From positions 806,001 to 870,000 of the forward strand of contig NZ_JAVDYC010000001.1 in NCBI RefSeq assembly GCF_031458255.1: DNA of 64,000 nucleotides. The letters run 5' to 3'. This DNA comes from Catenuloplanes niger (lineage in GTDB: Bacteria > Actinomycetota > Actinomycetes > Mycobacteriales > Micromonosporaceae). Position numbers and translations under genes: made by a program. Below, in pieces: positions 1 through 8,403 of this stretch. The notes under the pieces are model-generated. The model had not been told where the DNA came from. It did no database searches and was given only the letters and a program-made list of their open reading frames with translations. Positions within the stretch are counted from its first letter, which is position 1. Each line of letters opens with the position of its first letter.

Positions 1-330
1 GATCAGCAGCCGCGAGCCGTCGTCGCTGGTCAGCCGGAAACCGTACGTACCCGCGGCGGTGATGTTGATGTTTCCGATGACCTCGGACTGGAAGAAGTTG
101 TCGACGCCGAAATCCGCCGCGGCCGACCAGTTGATCGTCGGCATCAGCTTGTCCACGTTCGGCGTCTGACCGGGCTTGAGCGTGCAGAGCGAGTCACGGG
201 ACGTCTGCAGATCGAACGTCCGCAGCGTGACTCCCGGCTCCTGCGGTGGCACGTCGGCCGCGACGGCCGGTAAGGCGGGCAGCAGTCCCGCGAGCGTGGC
301 GGCGGCGAGCAGCACTATCCGTGTCTTCAT
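1..330 (-). CDS. Secreted PA14-domain protein, N-terminal part (cut by window edge)
   Basis: The frame opens with ATG at 328-330 and runs off the left edge, so only the first 110 residues are visible. Residues 1-24 form a Sec signal peptide (MKTR, hydrophobic core, AVA-A cleavage site). The visible remainder contains a tryptophan followed by a beta-rich stretch ending GTYGFRLTSDDGSRLLI, which is the hallmark core of a PA14 domain (beta-barrel, usually glycan binding). PA14 modules of this type occur in secreted sugar dehydrogenases, ThuA-like proteins and glycosidases. The catalytic part would lie outside the window, so the enzyme class cannot be named. Confidence 0.85.
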   Translation of the reverse strand, partial: MKTRIVLLAAATLAGLLPALPAVAADVPPQEPGVTLRTFDLQTSRDSLCTLKPGQTPNVDKLMPTINWSAAADFGVDNFFQSEVIGNINITAAGTYGFRLTSDDGSRLLI

Positions 331-718
331 CGGACCACCCCAGACCTCGACATAAATCGATGCCTCGGGACGCTAGACCCCTTTTGCTCACGCGTCCATA
401 ACTTCCGCACGATTATCTAAAAGTTTGTTTCCAGTAACGGCGCGCGGCGTTGCCAACCGGCTACCGAACTACGCCGAACCGCCGAAAACGGGCGTACGTC
501 GGGCCCGACCACGACGTGCGCGGCGCCGGACACCGTCGTGCGTGGACGCTCGCGGGGTGGACCACGCCGCCGCATCGACCGTGCCGCCGCACCGACCGCG
601 GCGTCGAAGCCGGCCGAGCGGCCGATCGGGCCCGGCGCCCGCGGCGTTCCGTCGCGTGCGGGTGCGGGGTTGGCCGACCGCCCGACCGGCAGGGAGGAGC
701 CCCTGGGCGACGACCGGT
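331..718. other. Intergenic region, no convincing gene
   Basis: Between the PA14 gene start and the first dispersed repeat there are several overlapping open frames in arginine/proline-rich compositions, typical of GC-rich non-coding DNA. None has a ribosome-binding site or a recognisable domain. The AT-rich stretch at about 395-430, upstream of the PA14 gene, is the likely promoter zone of that gene, but I cannot assign -35/-10 boxes with confidence. Confidence 0.5.
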
Positions 719-759
719 GCCCGCGGGAGCACTCGGGACGCGACCACGCCGGAAGCGGG
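719..759 (+). repeat. Dispersed intergenic repeat, copy 1
   Basis: This copy starts GCCCGCGGGAGC and ends CCACGCCGGAAGCGGG. Closely similar copies occur at 19232-19278 (minus), 24455-24494 (plus) and 53532-53578 (plus), all in gene-free DNA. Copy 1 is the most diverged in the middle (ACTCGGGACGCG against ATGCGGGCCGCA). Confidence 0.8.
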
Positions 760-763
760 AAAC

Positions 764-807
764 GGGGTTTCGTGGTGTGCGGGGTGGGGTTTCGTGGTGT
801 GCGGGTC
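764..807. repeat. 22-bp tandem duplication reaching a stop codon
   Basis: Two nearly identical 22-bp units (764-785 and 786-807) begin GGGGTTTCGTGGTGTGCGGG. The second unit runs into the TGA stop (806-808) of the minus-strand TetR gene. A related motif, GCGGGGTGGGGTTCGTGGTG, is found at 24391-24410 just before another repeat copy, so the two motifs travel together. Confidence 0.75.
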
Positions 808-2032
808 AGCTCAGCGCGCCGGCGGCGAGCGCGGTGACGGTGTCGCGGTTGGCGGGGGTGTCGTGCCAGCGCAGCGCGCGGCCGGCCTCGACGACGACGC
901 CGAACGCCGCGTGGGTGAGCACGCGGGCCGCGCGGGCGTCCAGGCCGGGACGGGCGGCGCGGATCTGGTGTTCCCAGACCGCGATGTGCTCGCGCTGAGC
1001 GATGATCAGCGGGCGGCGCAGGGCATCCGGCAGGCCGCGGACCTCGGCCTCGGCCACGCTGTTGAGGGCGTTGTGCTCGAAGCTGTAGGCGACGTAGGCC
1101 GCGACCAGCGCCGTGTGCGGGCCGACCGCCGTGTGCGGGCCGGCCGCCGTGTGCGGGCCGGCCGGCGAGCGCGGGCCGGCCGGCGAGCGCGGGCCGGCCG
1201 GCGAGCGCGGGCCGCGGTCGACCGCCTGGGCGAGCAGGCCGGCCGCCTGCAGGCAGGCGGCGACCAGGATGTCGACCTTGCCGGGGTAGTGCCGGTAGAT
1301 CGCGGACGGGGCCAGGCCGACCGCCTGGGCGATCTGGCCGTTCGTGACGTTCGCGAACCCGTCCCGGGCGAACAGCGGCACGGCCGCGGCCAGGATCTCG
1401 GCGCGCCGGGTGCGCGGCACCGGCCGGCCGGGCAGCTCGACCCGGGCCGCGCTGCCGGCGGCCGACGCCGGATCGGTGGTGGCCACGCGCGTCGCGGACG
1501 CCAGCACCAGCTCCTCGATCCGGCGCGGCGCGATCGAGGTGTGGTGCATGGTGACCGAGCCGATCGCGCCGAGCGCGGCCACGGCCCGCAGGCGCGGCTC
1601 CGGCAGCGGGGCGGCCCGGTGTACCGCCTCGGTCACCCGGTCCACGACGTGCGCGAACTTCGCGCGCAGGCGCCGCCGGTCGTCCCGGGCGAGGTAGCGG
1701 GCCTCCCACCGGTATAGGCCGCCGGACGCGCGGTGCGCGACCGTGACCCGGACCAGCGCGGCCAGCAGGTCCCGCAGGGAAGCGTCCGGCGGCACCGTGT
1801 CCAGCGCCGCGACCAGGCCGTCGACCATGACGTCGGCGCACGCGGCGAACAGCGCGTACTTGTTCGGGAAGTGCCGGTAGAGCGCGGCCGCGCTGATCCC
1901 GACGCCACCGGCGATCTCCTCCATCGACGCCGCGTGGTACCCGCGCTCGCTGAACACCGCGCCGGCCGCGTCGACGATGAGCTGCCTGCGGTTGTGCGGC
2001 CGGGTGGCGGCGGCGGGCCCGGCGGACGTCAT
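806..2032 (-). CDS. Tandem (two-in-one) TetR-family transcriptional regulator
   Basis: This 408-residue protein carries two complete TetR-type DNA-binding domains. The first is at residues about 12-60 (AAGAVFSERGYHAASMEEIA, then AALYRHFPNKYALF). The second is at about 205-255 (AAVPLFARDGFANVTNGQIA, then SAIYRHYPGKVDIL). Each is followed by a helical ligand-binding-like region. Ordinary TetR proteins have about 200 residues and work as homodimers, so this looks like a covalent dimer with two different recognition helices. A run of six 6-residue repeats (GPRSPA/GPHTAA) interrupts the second ligand-binding half at the DNA repeat 1110-1217. ATG at 2030-2032 opens the frame. No obvious target operator was found nearby. 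Confidence 0.9.
   Translation of the reverse strand: MTSAGPAAATRPHNRRQLIVDAAGAVFSERGYHAASMEEIAGGVGISAAALYRHFPNKYALFAACADVMVDGLVAALDTVPPDASLRDLLAALVRVTVAHRASGGLYRWEARYLARDDRRRLRAKFAHVVDRVTEAVHRAAPLPEPRLRAVAALGAIGSVTMHHTSIAPRRIEELVLASATRVATTDPASAAGSAARVELPGRPVPRTRRAEILAAAVPLFARDGFANVTNGQIAQAVGLAPSAIYRHYPGKVDILVAACLQAAGLLAQAVDRGPRSPAGPRSPAGPRSPAGPHTAAGPHTAVGPHTALVAAYVAYSFEHNALNSVAEAEVRGLPDALRRPLIIAQREHIAVWEHQIRAARPGLDARAARVLTHAAFGVVVEAGRALRWHDTPANRDTVTALAAGALS
1110..1217. repeat. In-frame minisatellite, 6 x 18 bp, in the tandem TetR gene
   Basis: Six consecutive 18-bp units are visible. Three are of the type GCCGTGTGCGGGCCGGCC and three of the type GGCGAGCGCGGGCCGGCC. They encode a Gly-Pro-rich 6-residue repeat on the minus strand. 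The period is a multiple of three, so copy-number change keeps the frame. Confidence 0.9.
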
Positions 2033-2194
2033 ACGCGACAGTCAATCACGCGGCCCCGCCCCGCCTCATCCTCGCGCCGGTGGGCACGGACCGGTCGTGG
2101 CTGCGTGCGGGACACGGCTTCGTCGCGGGGGACGTTCGTGGACACCGCGCCGGTGCGCACCGGCAGAATGAGGGGTGAGGAAAGGACAACGAAC

Positions 2195-2383
2195 ATGGTG
2201 AGACAACCCAGTGACTCTCTCGGGCGCCGGTCCGGCCGCGGCAAGGACTCGGCGACGCTCGCCGGCCGCGTCGCGAACCAGAGCGAGGCGGCCCAGCGCC
2301 GGCAGAGCCTCGTCGAGAAGATGCGCGCCCGCACCCGCGACGCGGAAACGCCGGACGAGACCGGCGGCGCGCCGACCGAGTGA
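2195..2383 (+). CDS. Small basic protein, DUF6243-like
   Basis: A 62-residue protein starts at ATG 2195 behind a purine-rich Shine-Dalgarno region (GGTGAGGAAAGG, about 8 nt upstream). It is hydrophilic: a G/R/S-rich head, then a predicted helix with QSEAAQRRQSLVEKMRARTRD, then an acidic tail. Small actinobacterial DUF6243 proteins share this plan, with the conserved K-x-x-L-V-x-K-M-R helix. Their function is unknown. It stands alone, followed by a hairpin terminator. The family assignment is from memory of the motif and is moderately certain. Confidence 0.6.
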   Translation: MVRQPSDSLGRRSGRGKDSATLAGRVANQSEAAQRRQSLVEKMRARTRDAETPDETGGAPTE

Positions 2384-2388
2384 CCCAC

Positions 2389-2431
2389 GACCGGCCGCAC
2401 CCACGGACGTGAGCCGTGCGCGCGGCCGGTC
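2389..2431. terminator. Hairpin between convergent genes
   Basis: GACCGGCCGC (2389-2398) pairs perfectly with GCGGCCGGTC (2422-2431), and an inner CACGG/CCGTG stem lies at 2402-2418. It sits in the 53-bp gap between the convergent genes ending at 2383 and 2437 and has no U tract, like most hairpins in this window. Confidence 0.65.
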
Positions 2432-2436
2432 AGCCG

Positions 2437-3078
2437 TCAGCTCACGGCCGTGAGCCGGGCGCCGGACCGGCGGCCGGCGCGGGCGCCCCGGTAGGCGTCC
2501 GCGCGCAGCGCCGCGATCGGGCCGGGCAGGACCAGGCCGGGCAGCGGGTGCAGCACCGGGTCGAACGTGATCGGCTCGTCCGGGCCGGGCGCGCCCAGCA
2601 CCAGCAGCCCGAGCTCGCAGGCCCGGCCGCCCGGCCCGGCCGCGGAGAGCAGCAACAGCGGCCCGCCGCGCCGGACCGGGCGCGGCCGGGCCGTGATCGT
2701 CACCCGGCGGCGCCCGGCCCGGTACGGGAACACGGTCGTGTACCCGCCACGGAACGGGTCCCGCCGCACGGTCAGCAGGTGTCGGGTCACCCGGCCGGTG
2801 CCGCCGGTGGACAGCAGCAGGTCGTGCCGGGCGCCGTCCGGCGTGGTGAAGCCGAACGCGAGGCCGAGCACGTCCGGCAGCGGCCGGGGCAGTCCGGCGC
2901 CGCGGGAGACGCGGACCACCCCGGTGTCCTCGCCCGGCTCGTCCAGCCACGGCACGCCCCACCGGCCGCCGCCGCGGCGGATCAGGCGGGCCTCGTACAC
3001 CCGGCCGGTGGTGTGTATGGGTTTGCCGCCGCGCAGTCGCGCGAGCCCGCCGAAGACGCCGTCCACTCCCCAGGTCAT
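2437..3078 (-). CDS. Conserved protein with a catalase-fold-like motif (often labelled phosphodiesterase)
   Basis: The protein has 213 residues and no signal peptide. The diagnostic stretch is GVPWLDEPGEDTGVVRVSRG followed by AGLPRPLPDVLGLAFGF, then LLLSTGGTGRVTRHLL. Actinobacterial proteins with this pattern are frequently annotated as phosphodiesterase. The arrangement of R-x-S-x-G, L-x-D-V-x-G-x-A and D-x-L-L also resembles the core of the catalase superfamily (KatE-like haem-binding fold), but the haem-ligand tyrosine region is not evident. I would treat the function as unknown. Its start at 3078 lies 25 bp from the stop of the upstream amidohydrolase gene on the same strand, so the two may be co-transcribed. 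Confidence 0.8.
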   Translation of the reverse strand: MTWGVDGVFGGLARLRGGKPIHTTGRVYEARLIRRGGGRWGVPWLDEPGEDTGVVRVSRGAGLPRPLPDVLGLAFGFTTPDGARHDLLLSTGGTGRVTRHLLTVRRDPFRGGYTTVFPYRAGRRRVTITARPRPVRRGGPLLLLSAAGPGGRACELGLLVLGAPGPDEPITFDPVLHPLPGLVLPGPIAALRADAYRGARAGRRSGARLTAVS

Positions 3079-3102
3079 GACGACCGGATACCCACGATCA
3101 CC

Positions 3103-4521
3103 TCAGGCGAACAGGTTCCGCGTGATGCCGGCGGCGGTGAACAGGTGGTCGCGGGAGTCCTCCAGTTCGCCGCGGAGCCGGTCGAGGTCCGCGTCGAGCA
3201 GCCGGCCCCGCCACTTCCGGACCGTGCCGCCGACGATCACGGTCTCCACGTTCGTCCGGTCCATCAGCGTCACCACGGCGCCGGGCGCGCTGTTCATCGG
3301 TGCCACGTTGAGCGCGGTCGCGTCCAGGATGACGATGTCCGCCTCCTTGCCCGGGCTCAGCGAGCCGGTCCGGTGGCCGAGCCCGAGGTGCTCGGCGCCG
3401 TTGACGGTGGCGAAGCGCAGCACGTCCCGGTCGAGCAGCAGCTCCGGCGTGCCCGGCGCCGGGGTGGGCCAGAAGTTCTCCGCCGTACGGCCCGGCTGCG
3501 CGAAGACCCGCTCGTGGACCTGCATGCGCTGCAGCGTCAGCGTGGCGCGCATCAGCGTGAACGGGTCCGCGGCCATCGTGGTCTCGACGTCGGAGCTCAG
3601 CGACGGTTCCATGCCGAGCGCCTGCGCGGTGAGCAGCGGCGGGGTGCCGTGCCGCATGGACATCTCGATCGGCACCGCGAGCGAGACCCGCACACCGGCG
3701 TCGCGGACCGACTGCCACACCGCGTCGGAGACCTCGACCATGTGGATGAACAGCACGTCCGGGCCGAGCCCGACGCCCCGGTCACCGCGGGCCAGGCCCT
3801 GCATGATCGGCTCCATCATGAAGCCGAGCGCGTGCGCGGCGATCGGCACGTCCAGCTCGCGCGCGAGCGTCCAGACCGGGGCGTACGCGTCGATGCCGCC
3901 CATGATCTCGCCACCCATCGCCATGGTCAGCAGCCCGTCGCCGGTGAAGTACGCATCCCGCAGCCGGCGGGCGTCCTCCGGGAACCGCGAGCCGGGACGG
4001 CCGTCACCGGCCCAGTAGCCGGCCACGGACCGGGCACCCGCGTCGGTCAGCGCCGCGACCGCGGCGTCGCTGTGCTCGGGCGTGTGGTGGATCTGCGAGG
4101 TGTCGAGCACGGTGGTGACGCCCGCGTCGAGCTGGGACAGCCGCCCGTACAGCATGCTGATGTAGACGTCCTGCGGCCGGTACACCGGGGCGAACCGGCC
4201 GATGATGTGCTCCATGTAGGACGGGTCCGCGCTCGGCGAGCCGGACCCGTCGTTGATCAGCAGGCCGTTCGGCAGGTACGAGCGCAGCGCCGTCTCGAAC
4301 AGGTGATGGTGGGTGTCGACGAAGCCGGGCATGACGACCCGGCCGCGCGCGTCGATCACGTCCGCGTCCGGTGCGTCGACGCCGGGCCCGACCGCGACGA
4401 TCCGCCCGCCGTCGACCAGCACGTCGGCGCTCTCGAAGTCGCCGACGGCCGGGTCCATCGACATGACGGTGCCGCCGCGGATGACGTACGGCCGGCCGGG
4501 GGTGGGAGCAGTGTCGTTCAT
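3103..4521 (-). CDS. Amidohydrolase family protein (cytosine/guanine-deaminase-like metallohydrolase)
   Basis: This is a 472-residue cytoplasmic TIM-barrel metallohydrolase. Metal ligands visible are H71/H73 in DTHHHLFE, H230 in [10 protein letters not shown]260 in FIHMV and D311 in LSSDVETTM. The family hydrolyses C-N or C-Cl bonds of purines, pyrimidines, triazines or thioadenosines; the substrate cannot be told. ATG at 4519-4521 is preferred over the longer frame because the extra N-terminus is not domain-like and the family begins near YVIRGGTV. An imperfect 19-bp palindrome lies just upstream (4544-4562). A paralogue with the same plan is at 22747-24168. Confidence 0.9.
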   Translation of the reverse strand: MNDTAPTPGRPYVIRGGTVMSMDPAVGDFESADVLVDGGRIVAVGPGVDAPDADVIDARGRVVMPGFVDTHHHLFETALRSYLPNGLLINDGSGSPSADPSYMEHIIGRFAPVYRPQDVYISMLYGRLSQLDAGVTTVLDTSQIHHTPEHSDAAVAALTDAGARSVAGYWAGDGRPGSRFPEDARRLRDAYFTGDGLLTMAMGGEIMGGIDAYAPVWTLARELDVPIAAHALGFMMEPIMQGLARGDRGVGLGPDVLFIHMVEVSDAVWQSVRDAGVRVSLAVPIEMSMRHGTPPLLTAQALGMEPSLSSDVETTMAADPFTLMRATLTLQRMQVHERVFAQPGRTAENFWPTPAPGTPELLLDRDVLRFATVNGAEHLGLGHRTGSLSPGKEADIVILDATALNVAPMNSAPGAVVTLMDRTNVETVIVGGTVRKWRGRLLDADLDRLRGELEDSRDHLFTAAGITRNLFA

Positions 4522-4543
4522 GCGGCCAGCGTGCCGCGCCGCA

Positions 4544-4562
4544 CTTGCAGGATCCTTACAAG
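4544..4562. promoter_or_regulatory. Candidate operator upstream of the amidohydrolase gene
   Basis: CTTGCAGGATCCTTACAAG is a 19-bp imperfect palindrome centred on GGATCC, 23 bp before the ATG of the amidohydrolase. It lies between that gene and the gene upstream, so it could bind a dimeric repressor. No regulator is adjacent. Confidence 0.4.
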
Positions 4563-4565
4563 GCC

Positions 4566-5192
4566 CTAGACGATCCATAGACGAGGCGGCGCGGCCAGCA
4601 CCGCCGTGTCGTCGCGGAACCGGGTGACCCGCAGCGACGTGACGACCAGCGGCGGCCAGCGGCGGCCGATGTCCACGGCCCGGCCGACCGGCTGCCCGTT
4701 GATCGCGTCGAAGACCTGCACCCGGCCGTACTGCTCGGTGGCGGTCGCGACGACCGGGCGGCCGTGGCGCTCGCCGAGCGCGATCGCCCGGACGCGGAAG
4801 CCCTCCGGGGTGAGGTTGAGCAGTTGCGCGCCGGTGTCCGCGTCCCAGATCCGCACGCCGTCGAAGTCGCCGCCGGCGGCCAGCACCTCGCGGCCCTCGA
4901 TCCGGCCGGTGGCCAGCACGGACGCGGTGCCGGAGTCGAGGCTGAACGTGGTGTCCTGCCGTTCGCCGGTGGCGGCGTCGAACAGCACGATCGGGCCCGG
5001 GACGTCGGTGCCGGCGACCGCGACCACGGGCCGGCCGCGGTGGGTGAGGAACACCGGCGCGACGGCCAGGGTGGCGTACCCGGGGTCCAGCGGCACGTCC
5101 GCGCGGATCTCCCCGGTGGTCAGGTCGACGAGCCGCAGCCGTTGGGGAACGCTAACCGGTCGCTGACAAGCCACCGCCACGGTTGTCCGCAT
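4566..5192 (-). CDS. WD40-type beta-propeller fragment
   Basis: The 208-residue product shows about four degenerate WD40-like blades. Examples are [34 protein letters not shown] and [12 protein letters not shown], with GRPVVAVAG turns between them. A full WD40 propeller needs 6-7 blades, and related actinobacterial proteins are several times longer and have kinase, caspase or AAA heads. The frame starts at an ATG that overlaps the start codon of the divergent lipoprotein gene, leaving no room for two promoters. I suspect an eroded remnant of a larger gene, and the true start may be inside. Confidence 0.55.
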   Translation of the reverse strand: MRTTVAVACQRPVSVPQRLRLVDLTTGEIRADVPLDPGYATLAVAPVFLTHRGRPVVAVAGTDVPGPIVLFDAATGERQDTTFSLDSGTASVLATGRIEGREVLAAGGDFDGVRIWDADTGAQLLNLTPEGFRVRAIALGERHGRPVVATATEQYGRVQVFDAINGQPVGRAVDIGRRWPPLVVTSLRVTRFRDDTAVLAAPPRLWIV

Positions 5193-5748
5193 GCGAATGA
5201 GAAGCGTGTGCGTGGCGGCGGCCGCGGTGCTGGCCGTGTCCGCGTGCGGTGGTCAGCCGGAGCCGGGCCCGGCCGGGGACGGCGTGGTGACGCTGCGGAC
5301 CCCCGGTGCGGCGGCGTCGCCGACGGCCGGGAACCGCCCGATCATCCGGCCGGACATGACCGTCGAGGAGATCTGGCGGCAGGACGACGCAATGTGGGCG
5401 TGCATGGCCGAGCACGGCGTCCCGAACCGGCAGGGTGCGACGGCCGGCGACCGGCAGTCGATCGCGCCGGTCGACGACGCGGTGCTGACCGCCGCGTCGG
5501 AGGCGTGCGCGCACCTGGAGCCGGAGCACTGGACCGTCGTCGAGGAGCGGACCAACCCGGAGTATCCGGACCTGATGCGGGAGGTGGTCGCCTGCGTCCA
5601 GCGGAACGGGCATCCGCACGCGGAGCTGAAGCAGGAGACCACCTGGTACATCGCCTACGGCGGCAACGACTCGGCGAACGCCGCGTACGAGGTCGAGGAG
5701 GAGTGCCGGCGGCAGGTGTTCGCCGACCGGATCAAGCTGTACGAATAG
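5191..5748 (+). CDS. Putative lipoprotein of unknown function
   Basis: The 185-residue precursor has a short basic N-terminus, a hydrophobic core and a lipobox ending AVSAC-GG, so it is probably lipid-anchored on the outer face of the membrane. The mature part begins with a Pro/Gly-rich spacer. It then has a helical domain with four cysteines (C71, C109, C135 and C173, counted approximately), which could form two disulfides. I do not recognise the family. A second start at 5197 is possible. The gene converges on, and overlaps by 17 bp, the histidine kinase gene. Confidence 0.75.
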   Translation: MRMRSVCVAAAAVLAVSACGGQPEPGPAGDGVVTLRTPGAAASPTAGNRPIIRPDMTVEEIWRQDDAMWACMAEHGVPNRQGATAGDRQSIAPVDDAVLTAASEACAHLEPEHWTVVEERTNPEYPDLMREVVACVQRNGHPHAELKQETTWYIAYGGNDSANAAYEVEEECRRQVFADRIKLYE

Positions 5749-7492
5749 GGATCCGCACCGTCACGGTGGTGCCGCTGCCGAGCGCGCTGACCGCGTCCAC
5801 ACTGCCGTGATGCGCGCCGACCAGGTCGCGGACGATGGCCAGGCCGAGGCCGCTCCCGCCGGTGCCCCGCCGGCGGGAGGGGTCGGCCCGCCAGAACCGG
5901 TCGAACACGTGCGGCAGGTCCGCCGGCGCGATGCCGGTGCCGGTGTCGGTGACCATGACGACCAGATCGGTGCCGACCGGGCCGGCCCGGAGCGCGACCG
6001 TACCGCCGGGTGGCGTGTGCCGGATCGCGTTGGAGAGCAGGTTGCCGGTCACCTGGCGCATCCGCACCGGGTCGGCGACGATCGTCATCTCCGGGTCGAA
6101 GCCGGTACGCAGCCGCACGCCGCCGTTCTCCGCCGCGCCGCGATGGGCGTCCGCGGCCGGGCCGAGCACGTCGCCGAGCCGGATCGGCTCCGGGTGGATG
6201 CGCAGCGTGCCGGCGTCCGCGGCGGCCAGGTCGCGCAGGTCGTCGAGGATCCGGGACAGCTGTGACGTCTCGTCCAGCAGCAGCGCGAGCAGGCGCGCGT
6301 CCGCGGGCGTGACGCCGTCCTCGGCCGCCTCCAGCCAGCTGCGGATGTTCGTCATCGGGTTGCGCAGCTCGTGCGCGATGTCGTTGATCATCTCTTTCCG
6401 CTGCCGTTCCGCGCGCTCCCGGCGGTCGGCCAGATCGTTGAGCACGGTGGCCAGCCTGCCGATCTCGTCGCGGCCGGTGACCGGCATCGGCCGGGCGGAC
6501 AGCGGCGCGCCGGCCGCCTCGGTGAGCGCCCGCAGCGGCCGGACCAGGCGCAGCCCGGCCAGCACCGTGACCGCCACGGTCACCGCCAGCACCGCGCCGG
6601 TGACCAGCGTGATCCGCACCAGGTTGTCGCGGGAGAGGCTGAAGACCTCGGGCCGGGTGCCGGCGGCCGGATCGGTGATGAACAGCAGCGCGGGCGGCGC
6701 CGTGTGCGGGCGCAACTGCTCCTCGCGCCCCTGCGCCACGCAGTCCGCGATGTCCCGCTCGGCGACGGTCCGCCCGGTGGCCGTGCGGTAGTCGGTGGTG
6801 AAGTCCACCGAGATGTACAGGTCGATCTCCGGCCGGGCCGGGTCGTCGCCGAGGCAGCCGAGCACGCGCGTGGCCAGCTCGCCGAGCGCGGCCTTCTCGG
6901 TCGGGGTGGGCGGTTCGAGCTCCGCCGGTGCACAGCGGTCGGGCAACCGGTGGACCGCGTCGGCGGGCACCACCAGGTCGGTGCGGCCGGTCGGCCGTTC
7001 GGAGGTCCGCACCGGCACGCCGAGCTCGGCGACGCAGTCGGCGATCGCCTGCGCCTGCTCGCGCAGCCGCTGGCGTTCGTCGTCCGGCAGCCGGTAGGGG
7101 CCGGTGGCCCGCGGGTCGATCTCCCGGGCGCCGTTCACCCGGAGCGGGTCCACCGTGGCGGTCGGCGGGCCGGCGGCCGGCGCGGGTCCCGGCGCCGACT
7201 CGGCGATCGGCTGCCGGTCCTCGGTGTGGAGGGCGATCCGGTGCCCGGTCCGCTCGGCCAGCCGGCGCAGCAGCGCGTCGACGCCGTCCCAGGAGCGGTG
7301 CGTGGCCGCGAAGCCCAGCACCTCGCCGTAGACGGCCTGGTCCTCGGCGAGCGACCGGCCCTGCTGCTGCTGGATGGCCCGGGTGGTGGTCTGCACCGCG
7401 AGCCAGGCGGTGCCGACCACCGCGCACACCGCCACCAGCGTCGACGTGGCCAGCAGCCGGACCAGGATGCTGCGGTGCAGCGGCACGCCCAT
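5732..7492 (-). CDS. Sensor histidine kinase
   Basis: This 586-residue membrane kinase has TM1 at residues 8-33, an extracytoplasmic sensor region at about 34-290, TM2 at 291-316, then HAMP (about 313-365). The phosphoacceptor H374 is in DIAHELRNPM. The ATPase domain has the N box (GNLLSNAIRHTPPGG, N488), the G1 box DTGTGIAP, the F box FDRFWRAD and the G2 box GTGGSGLGLAI. The sensor region carries four cysteines (ADC, DRC, LGC, ADC), suggesting disulfides. TGATG couples its start to the stop of the response regulator gene, so the two form an operon. The ligand is unknown. Confidence 0.95.
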   Translation of the reverse strand: MGVPLHRSILVRLLATSTLVAVCAVVGTAWLAVQTTTRAIQQQQGRSLAEDQAVYGEVLGFAATHRSWDGVDALLRRLAERTGHRIALHTEDRQPIAESAPGPAPAAGPPTATVDPLRVNGAREIDPRATGPYRLPDDERQRLREQAQAIADCVAELGVPVRTSERPTGRTDLVVPADAVHRLPDRCAPAELEPPTPTEKAALGELATRVLGCLGDDPARPEIDLYISVDFTTDYRTATGRTVAERDIADCVAQGREEQLRPHTAPPALLFITDPAAGTRPEVFSLSRDNLVRITLVTGAVLAVTVAVTVLAGLRLVRPLRALTEAAGAPLSARPMPVTGRDEIGRLATVLNDLADRRERAERQRKEMINDIAHELRNPMTNIRSWLEAAEDGVTPADARLLALLLDETSQLSRILDDLRDLAAADAGTLRIHPEPIRLGDVLGPAADAHRGAAENGGVRLRTGFDPEMTIVADPVRMRQVTGNLLSNAIRHTPPGGTVALRAGPVGTDLVVMVTDTGTGIAPADLPHVFDRFWRADPSRRRGTGGSGLGLAIVRDLVGAHHGSVDAVSALGSGTTVTVRIPIRTA

Positions 7493-8178
7493 CAGGTGCC
7501 GCCGGTGAGCTTGTAGCCGACGCCGTACACGGTGACCAGCAGCTCCGGCCGCCGTGAGTCGACCTCGATCTTGCGACGCAGGTTGAGGACGTGCACGTCG
7601 ATCGCCCGCCGGGTGGCGTTCCGGTCCAGCCCGTTCGCCACGGCCAGCAGCTGGTTGCGGGTGAAGACGCGCTCCGGCTGCTCGCTCATCGCCTCGAGGA
7701 TCGCGAACTCGGCGCGCGTGCACTCGATCCGCCGGCCGTCCCGGGACACCTCGTGACGCCCGGGATCGACGACCAGCGGCCCGATCCGGCGCGGTCCGGC
7801 CGGGTTCGGGGTGGCCGCCGAGCGGCGCAGCAGGCCGCGGACGCGGGCCATCAGCACGCGCGGGCTGTACGGCTTCGCCAGATAGTCGTCCGCGCCGAGC
7901 TCCAGGCCGACCAGCTGGTCCTCCTCCTCGGTGCGGGCGGTCAGCATCAGCACCGGCACGGACGACTCCTGCCGCAGCCGCCGGCACACCTGCAAACCGC
8001 TGACCAGCGGCAGCATCACGTCCAGCACGATCAGGTCGGGGCCGGTCCGCAGCGCCCGGTCGAGCGCGGCCCGCCCGTCGTGCACCACACCCACCCGGTG
8101 GCCGTCGGCCTCCAGGTATTGGCGCAGCACCTCGGCCTGACGCTCGTCGTCCTCGGCGACCAGCACATATGCACACAC
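7492..8178 (-). CDS. OmpR-family response regulator
   Basis: The 228-residue protein has a receiver domain (acidic pocket E9/D10/D11, phosphoacceptor D53 in IVLDVMLP, K102 in AKPYSP). A C-terminal winged helix follows, with CTRAEFAILEAM and RAIDVHVLNLRRKIE. It is the partner of the downstream kinase; the stop and start codons overlap as TGATG. A longer frame opens at 8277, but GTG at 8176-8178 fits better. It puts the receiver at the very N-terminus and lies exactly 7 nt after a TATAGT -10 box, as expected for a leaderless mRNA. Confidence 0.93.
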   Translation of the reverse strand: MCAYVLVAEDDERQAEVLRQYLEADGHRVGVVHDGRAALDRALRTGPDLIVLDVMLPLVSGLQVCRRLRQESSVPVLMLTARTEEEDQLVGLELGADDYLAKPYSPRVLMARVRGLLRRSAATPNPAGPRRIGPLVVDPGRHEVSRDGRRIECTRAEFAILEAMSEQPERVFTRNQLLAVANGLDRNATRRAIDVHVLNLRRKIEVDSRRPELLVTVYGVGYKLTGGT

Positions 8179-8185
8179 GCCGCGC

Positions 8186-8191
8186 ACTATA
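8186..8191 (-). promoter_or_regulatory. -10 box of a leaderless promoter for the two-component operon
   Basis: Read on the minus strand the hexamer is TATAGT, followed by 7 nt and the GTG start of the response regulator at 8178. No Shine-Dalgarno is present. This spacing argues for transcription starting at or next to the GTG. Confidence 0.6.
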
Positions 8192-8304
8192 GGCAGATCG
8201 CGCCGCCGATTTCGCCGTGCCGATCGTTGTCGCCCGCTAACAGGTTCCTGACCACTCGCCGCGATGAGAGCTCGCATGCACGGCCGCGCCGGCCGTCGCC
8301 TGAA

Positions 8305-8352
8305 CCCTAAATAAGTTTAGGGCGGCGCCCCCTGGACCGGATCTGTTAACAG
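8305..8352. promoter_or_regulatory. Candidate control region of the chitinase gene
   Basis: Two short perfect palindromes lie in a local AT-rich patch upstream of the chitinase. They are CCCTAAATAAGTTTAGGG (8305-8322, 7-bp arms and 4-bp spacer) and CTGTTAACAG (8343-8352). CCTAATAATT at 8354-8363 could contain the -10 element. The elements are seen; their role is inferred. Confidence 0.45.
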
Positions 8353-8403
8353 TCCTAATAATTGGCGAACCCCAATACCTCCGGCTCCACTGGATGGTCC
8401 GCC

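Noticed and set aside
2440-2455. GCTCACGGCCGTGAGC as an operator
   Set aside because: This 16-bp palindrome lies inside the 3' end of the coding sequence ending at 2437 and next to the terminator hairpin, so a regulatory role is not supported.
5732-8176. A single frame joining a regulator-like N-terminus to the histidine kinase (possible hybrid kinase)
   Set aside because: The upstream part is the out-of-frame shadow of the response regulator gene. The kinase has its own ATG at 7492 overlapping the regulator's stop (TGATG).
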